Assembly: GCA_005885565.1 (NCBI GenBank)
Contig: VAXK01000303.1
Span: forward strand, 1 to 13,105
Length of the DNA stretch: 13,105 bases
Direction of reading: 5' to 3'
Origin: Actinomycetota bacterium
GTDB taxonomy: Bacteria > Actinomycetota > Thermoleophilia > Gaiellales > Gaiellaceae
Shown one piece after another: positions 6,773 to 12,686 of the stretch (positions are counted from its first letter, which is position 1; every line of letters begins with the position of its first letter). The position numbers and the translations under genes were made by a program. The notes below the pieces were generated by a model. That model was not told where the DNA came from, ran no database searches, and saw only the letters and a list, made by a program, of their open reading frames with translations.

Positions 6773-7232
6773 CCGGCGATCCTAGCTTCGCGACCATCGT
6801 CAGCGCGTCGTCGCTCTCGGCGACCCGGCGGAAGCCGTAGCGCTCGTAGAGCGACACCGCGGGGCTCGTCTTCTCGACGCTCAGGCTCAGCGCCTCGTAC
6901 CCGGCACGGCGGGCCTTCTCCAAGAGGCCGGTCATCAGCTCGTGCCCGAAGCCCTTCCCGCGGCGGCTCGGCACGACGGCGATCGTCAGCTCCGGCGTCG
7001 ACTCGTCGACGAAGCCGAACCCCGCCTCCTCGCGTGGGAAGAGGCGATACCAAGCCGCCCCGACCGGGTTCGCGTCGTCGAGCGCGACGAGCCCCTCGTC
7101 CCCGGGCCGGCCCCAGTTCAGGACGTAGCGGGCCACCGGCAGGTCGCCGCTCTCGCTCATCCGCCAGTAGTAGGCGTGGCGGAGCATGTCGCGGAGGAAG
7201 CGGACGTCCTGCGGCCCCGCGGCGCGGATCAC
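6762..7232 (-). CDS. GNAT-family N-acetyltransferase
   Basis: The protein has 156 residues, the size of a single GNAT domain that transfers an acetyl group from acetyl-CoA to an amine. Motif A is clear: LTIAVVPSRRGKGFGHELM, where R91-G-K-G94-F-G96 fits the R/QxxGxG/A pyrophosphate-binding loop. Motif B follows as SLSVEKTSPAVSLYERYGFRRV, with the usual Asn before the last helix replaced by Thr-Ser. The substrate is unknown. The start is GTG at 7232, four bases past the VOC stop, and the gene overlaps lpdA by 11 bases, so it is tightly embedded in the dehydrogenase operon. Whether it modifies an amine or a protein lysine of the complex cannot be told from the sequence. Confidence 0.88.
   Translation of the reverse strand: MIRAAGPQDVRFLRDMLRHAYYWRMSESGDLPVARYVLNWGRPGDEGLVALDDANPVGAAWYRLFPREEAGFGFVDESTPELTIAVVPSRRGKGFGHELMTGLLEKARRAGYEALSLSVEKTSPAVSLYERYGFRRVAESDDALTMVAKLGSPDGL
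6779..6784 (-). promoter_or_regulatory. Putative -10 box of lpdA (leaderless arrangement)
   Basis: TAGGAT on the minus strand fits TAnnnT and ends exactly six bases before the lpdA ATG, inside the 3' end of the GNAT gene. It would give a leaderless lpdA mRNA in addition to any operon transcript. No -35 box is evident. Confidence 0.4.
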
Positions 7233-7235
7233 GGC

Positions 7236-7571
7236 TCAACCCGCCGTGAGCTCCTGGGCAAGCTGGACCCGGTTGCCGTCCGGGTCGAACACGTCCAGGA
7301 GGCGGATCTCGCCGTGCAACTCGAAGACGACGCCGACCTCGATGCCCTGGGAGCGCAGCCGCTCCGCCTCGGCCTTCAGGTCGGTCACGTCGACGTGCGC
7401 CACGCCGCCGTCCTCCTGCGGCTCGCCCTGGGCGAGGCCGATCTCCATCTCGCCGTGGCGGAGCTTCGCCCAGCCGGCCGCGGCGTCGAAGTACGTCTCG
7501 GTGAAGCCGAGCGTCTCGCGGTAGAACCGGCGCCCCGCGTCGAGGTCGCGCACGTGGTACCAGACCGTCAA
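7236..7571 (-). CDS. VOC-superfamily protein (glyoxalase/dioxygenase-like)
   Basis: This is a 111-residue single-domain VOC protein. The first half-module is VWYHVRDLDAGRRFYRETLGF, and the second has VAHVDVTDLKAEAERLRSQGIEV and the signature FDPDGNRVQLAQE. Of the four usual metal-ligand positions, His6, Glu43 and His59 are plausible, but the last one, normally Glu in the GNRIEL motif, is Gln103. It may still bind metal or may be a non-catalytic binding protein. The reading begins at a TTG (7571) that shares four bases (TTGA) with the stop of the exported-protein gene, an arrangement that implies translational coupling. The substrate is unknown. Confidence 0.85.
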   Translation of the reverse strand: MTVWYHVRDLDAGRRFYRETLGFTETYFDAAAGWAKLRHGEMEIGLAQGEPQEDGGVAHVDVTDLKAEAERLRSQGIEVGVVFELHGEIRLLDVFDPDGNRVQLAQELTAG

Positions 7572-7921
7572 GGGACTCCCGTCGCCTTCCGGAGCGCGGC
7601 GTAGACGCGCTCGAAGCGGCGGTTGCAGGCTCCGTGCTCGAAGACCGTGCGGGCGGCGCCGACCTTCACGTACCGCGTGGCCACGTCCGGATTCGTCGCC
7701 GGGCAGTCGATCCGCCGGGGGAGCTGCGTGAAGCCCTGGGCGGCTGCGTATCGCCGTAGGGCGGTTACCTTCGCCCGAGTGAGGTGTCGTCCAGCTTGGC
7801 TGTTCACGACGACGCGGCCGCCGGGATAGATCTGCGCGCGCAGCGGCACGATGTTCCCGCCCTCGCGGCCGAAGACGAAGCTCGGAGCCGCGAGGACGGC
7901 GGCCACCACGAGCGCGGTCAC
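7568..7921 (-). CDS. Small exported protein of unknown function
   Basis: The 117-residue product starts with a short hydrophobic segment (TALVVAAVLAAPSFVFG) with no strong positive N-terminus, read here as a signal peptide with cleavage near residue 18 or an N-terminal anchor. The mature part contains PGGRVVVNSQAG, a basic helical segment (TRAKVTALRRYAAAQGF) and two cysteines, Cys73 and Cys99, that could form a disulfide outside the membrane. I do not recognise the family. The GTG start at 7921 overlaps the E2 stop by four bases (GTGA), so it is translated with E2, and its own stop overlaps the VOC start. A role outside the cell is at odds with the cytoplasmic complex around it. Confidence 0.75.
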   Translation of the reverse strand: MTALVVAAVLAAPSFVFGREGGNIVPLRAQIYPGGRVVVNSQAGRHLTRAKVTALRRYAAAQGFTQLPRRIDCPATNPDVATRYVKVGAARTVFEHGACNRRFERVYAALRKATGVP

Positions 7922-9120
7922 AACGCGAGCCCCGGCTCCTCGAGAAAGGTCTTCAGTGTCCGGAGGAAGTCGGCCGCCGTCGCCCCGTCGACGGAGCGAT
8001 GGTCGCAGGTGAGGGTCATCGTCATGAGCGGCCTGATCTCGACGGCGCCGTCGCGCGCCACCGGCGTCTCCTGCACCGCGCCCACGGCGAGGATCGCCGC
8101 CTGCGGCGGGTTCAGGACGGCCACGAACTGCTCGACGCCGTACATGCCGAGGTTCGAGATGGTGAACGAGCCTCCCTCGAGGTCGGCCTGCTGGAGCTTG
8201 CCGGAGCGCGCCCGCTCGACGAGGTCGGCGCGGGCGGCGGCGATCTCCGGGATCGTCAGCCGCTCGCAGCCGCGGATCACCGGGACGAGGAGGCCGCGCT
8301 CGGTGGCGACGGCCATGCCGATGTCGGCGCTCGCGAGCAGCCGGACCGCGTCGCCCTCGTAGAGCGCGTTCACCTCGCGGTGGCGCATCAGAGCGGCGGC
8401 GCTCACCTTCGTCAGGAGGTCGGAGATGGTCGGCTTCGGCGTGTCGCCTCGCTCGACCAGGCGGGCGCGGATGGCGAGCGCCCGCGTCATGTCGGCGGAC
8501 GTCGAGATCTGGAAGGCCGGCGCCTGCCAGGCCTCCGTCATCCGCCGGGCGACGGTGCGGCGAAGCGAGGTGAGCGGGACGACCTCGGCCTCGAACGGCG
8601 GCGCGGGGACAGCGGCTGCGGGCGCCGGCGCGGCCGCGGCCCGCTCGACGTCCTCGGCCACGATGCGCCCCTCGGGACCGGTCCCCTGGAGCGAGGAGAG
8701 CTCGACGCCGCGCTCCCGCGCGATCCGGCGCGCGAGCGGCGAGGCCTTGATCCGCCCGCCGCCGCGCCCATCCGACCTTGCAACAGTCTGTTGCAAGGTC
8801 TGGGCGGCCGGAGCTGCCCGCTTCGCTTCGGGCTTCGCGGGCTCTTCGGGCGCGGGAGCCGGGGCCTCGTCCGGAACGGACTCGCCCTCTTGGCCGATCA
8901 GGGCGATCGTCCGCCCGACCTCGACCTCACCCTCCTCGACGGCGATGCGAAGCAGGACGCCCGACGCGTCCGCCTCCACCTCCTGGGTCACCTTGTCGGT
9001 GTCGAGCTCGTAGAGCGGCTCGCCCTTCTCGACCGGCTCGCCCTCCGACTTGAGCCACCTGACGATCGTCCCCGACTCCATCCCCTGCCCGAGCCGCGGA
9101 AGCTTGATCTCAGTGGCCAT
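7918..9120 (-). CDS. Dihydrolipoamide acyltransferase (E2) of a 2-oxoacid dehydrogenase complex
   Basis: E2 forms the core of the complex and transfers the acyl group from its lipoyl arm to CoA. It has 400 residues. A single lipoyl domain spans about 2-78, with the lipoylated Lys43 in ELDTDKVTQEVEA. An Ala/Pro-rich linker follows (about 83-122), then the peripheral-subunit-binding domain at about 124-160 (KASPLARRIARERG, GTGPEGRIVAEDV). The catalytic domain, from about 180, ends with TCDHRSVDGA, giving His374 and Asp378 of the HxxxDG active site. One lipoyl domain fits acetoin, branched-chain and many actinobacterial pyruvate-type E2s. The ATG at 9120 overlaps E1 beta by 11 bases. Within the linker codons (residues 107-116) lies a 27-bp palindrome, described separately. 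The acyl group used (acetyl or other) cannot be fixed from E2 alone. Confidence 0.95.
   Translation of the reverse strand: MATEIKLPRLGQGMESGTIVRWLKSEGEPVEKGEPLYELDTDKVTQEVEADASGVLLRIAVEEGEVEVGRTIALIGQEGESVPDEAPAPAPEEPAKPEAKRAAPAAQTLQQTVARSDGRGGGRIKASPLARRIARERGVELSSLQGTGPEGRIVAEDVERAAAAPAPAAAVPAPPFEAEVVPLTSLRRTVARRMTEAWQAPAFQISTSADMTRALAIRARLVERGDTPKPTISDLLTKVSAAALMRHREVNALYEGDAVRLLASADIGMAVATERGLLVPVIRGCERLTIPEIAAARADLVERARSGKLQQADLEGGSFTISNLGMYGVEQFVAVLNPPQAAILAVGAVQETPVARDGAVEIRPLMTMTLTCDHRSVDGATAADFLRTLKTFLEEPGLAL
8774..8800. repeat. 27-bp palindrome inside the E2 coding sequence
   Basis: GACCTTGCAACAG (8774-8786) and CTGTTGCAAGGTC (8788-8800) are exact reverse complements around a single central base. 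It is clearly less G+C-rich than its surroundings and encodes residues 107-116 of the flexible E2 linker. The odd length and dyad resemble an operator for a dimeric or tetrameric repressor such as a TetR-type protein; as RNA it could form a stable stem with a tight loop. I see no second copy in this window. Confidence 0.85.
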
Positions 9121-10096
9121 TCCGTCCGACGGTTCGGCGGATCGCCTCGAGCACGTCGGCCGCGTGCGGCACGACCCACTCCTCCATCACCGGCGCGAAC
9201 GGGAGCGGTGTGAACCTCGCGCCCACGCGCTCGATCGGCGCGTCCAGCCAGTCGAAGGCCTGGTGCTGGAGCACGGCGGCGACCTCGGCGCCGAAGCCCA
9301 TCCGCGTCACGGCCTCGTGCGCGACGACGCAGCGGTTCGTCTTCTTCACCGACGCGACGAGCGTCTCCTCGTCGAGCGGCTGGAGCGTCCGCGGGTCGAC
9401 CACCTCGACCGAGACGCCCTCGCCCTCGGCCTCTTCGGCGGCGCGCAGCGCCTCGTGCACGAGCCGGCCGGTGGCCACGACGGTCACGTCCTCGCCCTCG
9501 CGGTGGACGCGCGCCTTCCCGAGCTCGATCGGCTCGAGCTCGTCCGGCACCTCCTCCTTGATCCCGTACAGCGTCCGGTGCTCGAAGAAGACGACGGGGT
9601 TGTCGTCGTAGATCGAGGTGTAGAGGAGGCCGCGGACGTCGGCCGGCGTGGACGCGAAGACGACCTTCAGTCCCGGCACGTGGACGAACCACGCCTCGAG
9701 CTGCTGCGCGTGCTGGGCGCCCGGCGACCACCCCGCGCCGCCCTGCGTCCGCACGGTCAGCGGCACCTTGACCTGGCCGCCGGACATGTACCGGTGCTTC
9801 GCCGCCTGGTTCACGATCTGCTCGCAGGCGAGCGTGAGGAAGTCCTCGTACATGACCTCGACGACCGGCCGCATGCCCTGCATCGCGGCGCCGATCCCCG
9901 CTCCGACGAGCGCCATCTCCGAGATCGGCGTGTTGCGGACCCGCTCGGGCCCGAACTCGTCGAGCATCCCCTGCGTCACGCCCATCGAGCCGCCCATCTC
10001 GGCGATGTCCTCGCCCATGACGAACACCTCGTCGTCGCGGCGCATCGCCGTCGCGAGCGCGTCGCGAACGGCCTCGCGGTAGGAGAGCTCAGGCAT
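9110..10096 (-). CDS. 2-oxoacid dehydrogenase E1 component, beta subunit (pyruvate/acetoin type)
   Basis: The beta subunit pairs with E1 alpha to form the thiamine-diphosphate enzyme that decarboxylates the 2-oxoacid or cleaves acetoin. It has 328 residues, the normal length. It starts SYREAVRDALATAMRRD, then VFVMGEDIAEMGGSMGVTQG and the conserved TPISE motif, whose Glu60 activates the cofactor. YEDFLTLACEQIVNQAAKHRYMSGG and the GWSPGAQHAQ loop are family marks, and the C-terminal half (VTVVATGRLVHEALRAAEE, SVEVVDPRTLQPLDEETL) is the transketolase C-terminal domain. The wording of the NQAAK/FEHRTLYGIKEEVP region is closest to acetoin/pyruvate E1 beta. The ATG at 10096 overlaps E1 alpha by 8 bases and the stop overlaps E2 by 11, so the three subunits are made together. 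Confidence 0.94.
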   Translation of the reverse strand: MPELSYREAVRDALATAMRRDDEVFVMGEDIAEMGGSMGVTQGMLDEFGPERVRNTPISEMALVGAGIGAAMQGMRPVVEVMYEDFLTLACEQIVNQAAKHRYMSGGQVKVPLTVRTQGGAGWSPGAQHAQQLEAWFVHVPGLKVVFASTPADVRGLLYTSIYDDNPVVFFEHRTLYGIKEEVPDELEPIELGKARVHREGEDVTVVATGRLVHEALRAAEEAEGEGVSVEVVDPRTLQPLDEETLVASVKKTNRCVVAHEAVTRMGFGAEVAAVLQHQAFDWLDAPIERVGARFTPLPFAPVMEEWVVPHAADVLEAIRRTVGRNGH

Positions 10097-11060
10097 AGAC
10101 GTTCTTCAGCGCGTCACCGGGCTCCGGGTCGGTGCCGTTCTTCGCGAACTCCACCGAGGTCTCGACGATCCCCGTCACCTCCCGGTCGACCTCCTCGACC
10201 TCCTCGTCGGAGAGGCCGAGCCGCTCGCGCAGCTTGTCGATCGGGTCCTCGGTCTCGCGCAGGCGCGCGAGCTCGTCCTTCGGCCGGTAGACCTGCGGGT
10301 CGCCGACGTAGTGGCCGACGAGGCGGTAGGTCTCGCAGAGGAGGAAGAAAGGCCCGCGGCCGCTTCGCGCATGCTCGAGCGCCTGCGCCGTCGCGCCGTA
10401 GACCGCCTCCACGTCCTGGCCGTCGACCTTCGTCGACTCCATCCCGTAGGCCACCGCACGCTGCTCCAGATCCCGGATCGGAAGGTGCTGGCTCGCCGGC
10501 GTCGACTCGGCCCAGTGATTGTCCTCGCAGACGAAGACGGCCGGCACGCCCCAGAGCTGCGCGAGGTTGAGCGACTCGTGGAAGGTGCCGATGTTCGTCG
10601 CGCCGTCGCCGAAGAACGCGAGCGCGACTCGATCCTCGCCGCGCAGCTTGAAGGCGAGCGCGGCGCCGACGATCCCCGGCAGCCCCCCGCCGACGACGGC
10701 GTTCGCGCCGAGGTTCCCGCGCTCGACGTCGTAGAGGTGCATCGACCCGCCGTAGCCGCGCGAGCAGCCCTCGACCTTGCCGTAGAGCTCGGCCATGAGG
10801 GCGTTCGGCGGGGTCCCGCGCGCGAGCGTGTGCCCGTGCGCGCGGTGGGTCGAGGCCATGACGTCCCGTTCCTCGAGCGCGCGGCAGACCCCGACCGCGA
10901 CCGCCTCTTGGCCGATCGCGACGTGCAGGAAGCCGGGCAGCTCACCCGCGCGGAACCGCTCCTCGACCTTCTCCTCGAAGCGGCGGATGAGGAGCATCTC
11001 GCGGAAGAAGTCCCGCAGGTCCTCCTCCGGGAGCGCCTGCCTCTCCTCGAGCTTGGCCAC
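10089..11060 (-). CDS. 2-oxoacid dehydrogenase E1 component, alpha subunit (pyruvate/acetoin type)
   Basis: The alpha subunit carries most of the thiamine diphosphate site. It has 323 residues. The thiamine motif starts at GDG (151-153, in FFGDGATNIGTFHESLN) and ends at EDN181. HVAIGQEAVAVGVC, STHRAHGHTLARG and GGSMHLYDVERGNLGANAVVGGGLP are characteristic of the PdhA/AcoA group; the branched-chain E1 alpha group has different wording here (YREAGVLLWRG-like), so I favour pyruvate or acetoin. The start is GTG at 11060. No Shine-Dalgarno sequence is seen, but TAAACT lies exactly six bases before it, so the operon probably begins with a leaderless mRNA. It heads the series E1 alpha, E1 beta, E2, three small genes, E3. 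Confidence 0.94.
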   Translation of the reverse strand: MAKLEERQALPEEDLRDFFREMLLIRRFEEKVEERFRAGELPGFLHVAIGQEAVAVGVCRALEERDVMASTHRAHGHTLARGTPPNALMAELYGKVEGCSRGYGGSMHLYDVERGNLGANAVVGGGLPGIVGAALAFKLRGEDRVALAFFGDGATNIGTFHESLNLAQLWGVPAVFVCEDNHWAESTPASQHLPIRDLEQRAVAYGMESTKVDGQDVEAVYGATAQALEHARSGRGPFFLLCETYRLVGHYVGDPQVYRPKDELARLRETEDPIDKLRERLGLSDEEVEEVDREVTGIVETSVEFAKNGTDPEPGDALKNVYA

Positions 11061-11066
11061 GCGGTG

Positions 11067-11072
11067 AGTTTA
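11067..11072 (-). promoter_or_regulatory. Putative -10 box of the dehydrogenase operon (leaderless)
   Basis: TAAACT on the minus strand ends six bases before the GTG of E1 alpha. The region between this operon and the divergent gene is only 38 bases, so both promoters must overlap and may compete or be co-regulated. No convincing -35 box is visible. Confidence 0.5.
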
Positions 11073-11086
11073 GAGACGGCCTGCCG

Positions 11087-11092
11087 TATGCT
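11087..11092 (+). promoter_or_regulatory. Putative -10 box of the gene at 11099 (leaderless)
   Basis: TATGCT ends six bases before the GTG at 11099, the same layout as on the other strand of this short intergenic region. A GTGAGT at 11064-11069, 17 bases upstream, is a weak -35 candidate. Confidence 0.45.
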
Positions 11093-11098
11093 GCGGCC

Positions 11099-11740
11099 GT
11101 GGCGCTCCTCGAGCAGTGGCGCGAGATCCAGGCGCAGCTCCCGGAACGTTGGGCGACCGCGCGCCTCAGCCTCGTGATCGAGGACGAAGCGGACTGCGAC
11201 CGCGCCGCCTTCCTGCTCGGACCGGTGAATCCCGGCCGCCGCGGCAAGCAGGTGCGCTTCCAAGCCGGGCGCGGCGGGCGGGGCCCGTCGCCGAACCTCG
11301 TCGGGCGCCTGCTGGCGCGCCTGGACGCCGAGCGCGTCGACGGGCATCTCGAGCTCCTCGGGGTCGACGAGCTTCCCGAGGCCGCGCCGATCATCCGGCC
11401 GAGCCTCGCCGGGGCCTGGGACGCCGAGGTGGCGCGGCTCCCGCCCGACTGGAGCGACCTCTACTGCGAGGTGCGCCTCACCTCGACCGACTACCTGGAG
11501 CGCGCCGCGCTGCTGATGGCGCCGCTGAACCCGGCGCGCTACGGCGGGGAGACCGGCTTTCGCTTTCGCGTGGCCAGAAGCTTCGGCTACGGCGCCTCAC
11601 CGGAGATGACGCGGCGCTGCCTCGAGCGGCTCGACGAGGAGGGGATCCGCGGCTCCTTCCGCCTCCTACGCGTCCTCGCCGACACGTATCCGAACGCGAC
11701 CCAGGGTCCCGTCTGGTATGTCGGCGGCAGGTCCGTTTGA
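11099..11740 (+). CDS. Unknown protein made of two copies of one domain
   Basis: I do not recognise this 213-residue protein. It is built from two similar halves. Half 1 (about 5-89) reads LPERW...RAAFLLGPVNPGRRG...SPNLVGRLLARLDAERVDGHLELLGV; half 2 (about 105-192) reads LPPDW...RAALLMAPLNPARYG...SPEMTRRCLERLDEEGIRGSFRLLRV. Shared points are the LPxxW start, the RAAxLxxPxNPxRxG core, the SPxx helix and the RLxxE-xGxxxLLxV end. No signal peptide or membrane span is seen, so it is probably cytoplasmic. The GTG start is supported by the TATGCT-N6 layout; an ATG at 11088 is in another frame. The stop overlaps the start of the PRC-barrel gene (TTGA), so the two are cotranscribed. Function is unknown. 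Confidence 0.8.
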   Translation: MALLEQWREIQAQLPERWATARLSLVIEDEADCDRAAFLLGPVNPGRRGKQVRFQAGRGGRGPSPNLVGRLLARLDAERVDGHLELLGVDELPEAAPIIRPSLAGAWDAEVARLPPDWSDLYCEVRLTSTDYLERAALLMAPLNPARYGGETGFRFRVARSFGYGASPEMTRRCLERLDEEGIRGSFRLLRVLADTYPNATQGPVWYVGGRSV

Positions 11741-12027
11741 GCTCGGACCCCGTCTCCTGGCTCCTCGTCGAGCACGGGTGGAGGGTGGTGGCCGCGGACG
11801 GCACGGCGGTCGGGACGGTCGACGAGGTGATCGGCGACACGGGGAAGGACATCTTCAACGGCATCTCGGTCTCGCCGGGCCTGCTGAAGCGCCCGAAGTA
11901 CGTGCCCGCCGAGCAAGTGGCGGAGATCGCCGAGGGCGAGATCCGGCTCGCGCTCTCCAAGGACGAGTTCGAGCGGCTCGGCGAGCACGAGGAGCCGCCC
12001 GCAAGCGCCGAGATACTGCCTCCCTAG
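11737..12027 (+). CDS. PRC-barrel/DUF2171-like small protein
   Basis: The 96-residue product has the layout of a small PRC-barrel-type protein: a beta-rich module with the turn V-x-x-x-D-G-T-x-V-G-T-V-D-E-V, then ISVSPGLLKRPKYVPAEQVAEIAEGEIRLALSKDEFERL. Such proteins bind RNA or other partners or are of unknown role. I take the start as TTG at 11737 because it shares the TTGA with the stop of the upstream gene, giving the expected size; the frame extends further upstream without a better start. The TAG stop at 12025-12027 overlaps the stop of argR on the other strand. Family assignment is by motif style only, so it is moderate. Confidence 0.72.
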   Translation: MSSDPVSWLLVEHGWRVVAADGTAVGTVDEVIGDTGKDIFNGISVSPGLLKRPKYVPAEQVAEIAEGEIRLALSKDEFERLGEHEEPPASAEILPP

Positions 12028-12500
12028 CGGATCGCCTCGGCCAGCTCGGCGGCGAGCCGCTTCGCGTCTGCGGCGTCGCGGGCGATCACCAGGCAGGTGT
12101 CGTCGCCGGCCAGCGTCCCGACGACGTTCGGATGCTCCGCGCGGTCGAGCGCGCGCGCGATCGCCGGCGCCGCGCCGACCTCCGAGTGGAGGACGACGAT
12201 GTTCTCCGCCGCCGTCGCGCGGCGGCCGAACTGGCGCAGGATCGTCGTCAGCGCCTCGCGAGGGTCGGTGCGGCGACCGCCCTCGGGGAGCGCATAGCGA
12301 GGGCGGCCGAGCGCGTCGTGCGTCTTCTCGAGGCCGAGCGCGCGGATGTCCCGCGACACGGTTGCCTGCGTGACGCGACAGCCCGCCGCCTCGAGCGCGG
12401 CAAGGAGCTCGAACTGCGTCCCCACCCGGCGCCGCGTGACGATGCTCGCGATGAGCCGCTGGCGCTCGGGCTTTCCGTAGATCGGCGCGGAATCGTGCAT
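12024..12500 (-). CDS. argR: Arginine repressor
   Basis: ArgR is the hexameric arginine-responsive repressor of arginine synthesis genes. The 158-residue product from ATG 12500 has the winged-helix DNA-binding part with VTQATVSRDIRALGL at 43-57 (the SRDI signature) and the arginine-binding C-terminal part with GTLAGDDTCLVI from residue 128, where the two adjacent aspartates (133-134) contact arginine. An upstream TTG at 12539 is in frame but would place the ARG box inside the coding sequence, so I reject it. No arginine biosynthesis genes are adjacent, unlike the usual arg cluster. An ARG box overlaps the expected -10 region, suggesting autorepression. The gene converges with the PRC-barrel gene; their stop codons share two bases within CTAG, so there is no room for a terminator between them. 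Confidence 0.95.
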   Translation of the reverse strand: MHDSAPIYGKPERQRLIASIVTRRRVGTQFELLAALEAAGCRVTQATVSRDIRALGLEKTHDALGRPRYALPEGGRRTDPREALTTILRQFGRRATAAENIVVLHSEVGAAPAIARALDRAEHPNVVGTLAGDDTCLVIARDAADAKRLAAELAEAIR

Positions 12501-12507
12501 GAGCTCG

Positions 12508-12519
12508 GAATAGGTATTC
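12508..12519 (-). promoter_or_regulatory. ARG box at the argR start
   Basis: The minus strand reads GAATaccTATTC, an inverted repeat that fits the core GAAT-N4-ATTC of the ARG box. It ends 7 bases before the argR ATG. The hexamer TATTCC (12507-12512), the candidate -10 box at the usual six-base spacing, lies within it, so bound ArgR would block RNA polymerase at its own promoter. Confidence 0.7.
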
Positions 12520-12557
12520 GATGTTTGGACGCCCCGCAAGCGGGCTACGACACGGGC

Positions 12558-12686
12558 ATGCTGCGCAAGCTGCTCTGGACCGGCTTGTATGCAGGACTCG
12601 GCGCCGGCGCCACCCTGGCGGCCCGGCGCACCGCATCCCGCATCTGGCGGCTCGCGACGGGCGAGGAGCCCCCGACGAAGAAGTGA
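12558..12686 (+). CDS. Small membrane protein, DUF4235-like
   Basis: The 42-residue product has an N-terminal hydrophobic segment (LLWTGLYAGLGAGATLAA, about 5-22) followed by a basic helix RRTASRIWRLATGEEPP. The pattern of a glycine-rich span, then W-x-x-TGEEPP resembles the end of DUF4235 proteins, which often sit beside holin-like and coiled-coil small proteins in actinobacteria. The ATG at 12558 is the only in-frame start. TACGAC, a weak -10 match, lies six bases upstream. The TGA stop overlaps the next GTG start. The gene is short, but its composition and position support it. The role is unknown. Confidence 0.65.
   Translation: MLRKLLWTGLYAGLGAGATLAARRTASRIWRLATGEEPPTKK

Noticed and set aside
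5378..7249. Plus-strand open frame of 623 codons
   Set aside because: It is opposite lpdA and the GNAT gene, both of which have complete family motifs; the product is low in hydrophobic order and rich in Arg/Asp.
7918..11060. Branched-chain 2-oxoacid dehydrogenase (bkd) identity
   Set aside because: The E1 alpha wording (HVAIGQEAVAVGVC, GGSMHLYDVERGNLGAN) follows the PdhA/AcoA group; a branched-chain role is not excluded but is less likely.
11088..11099. ATG at 11088 as the start of the duplicated-domain protein
   Set aside because: It is out of frame with the gene; it forms part of the TATGCT hexamer.
12011..12016. Third AGATAC (GTATCT on the minus strand) as another sigma target
   Set aside because: No CAAG occurs 16-17 bases upstream and no gene starts downstream on that strand; it encodes the end of the PRC-barrel protein.
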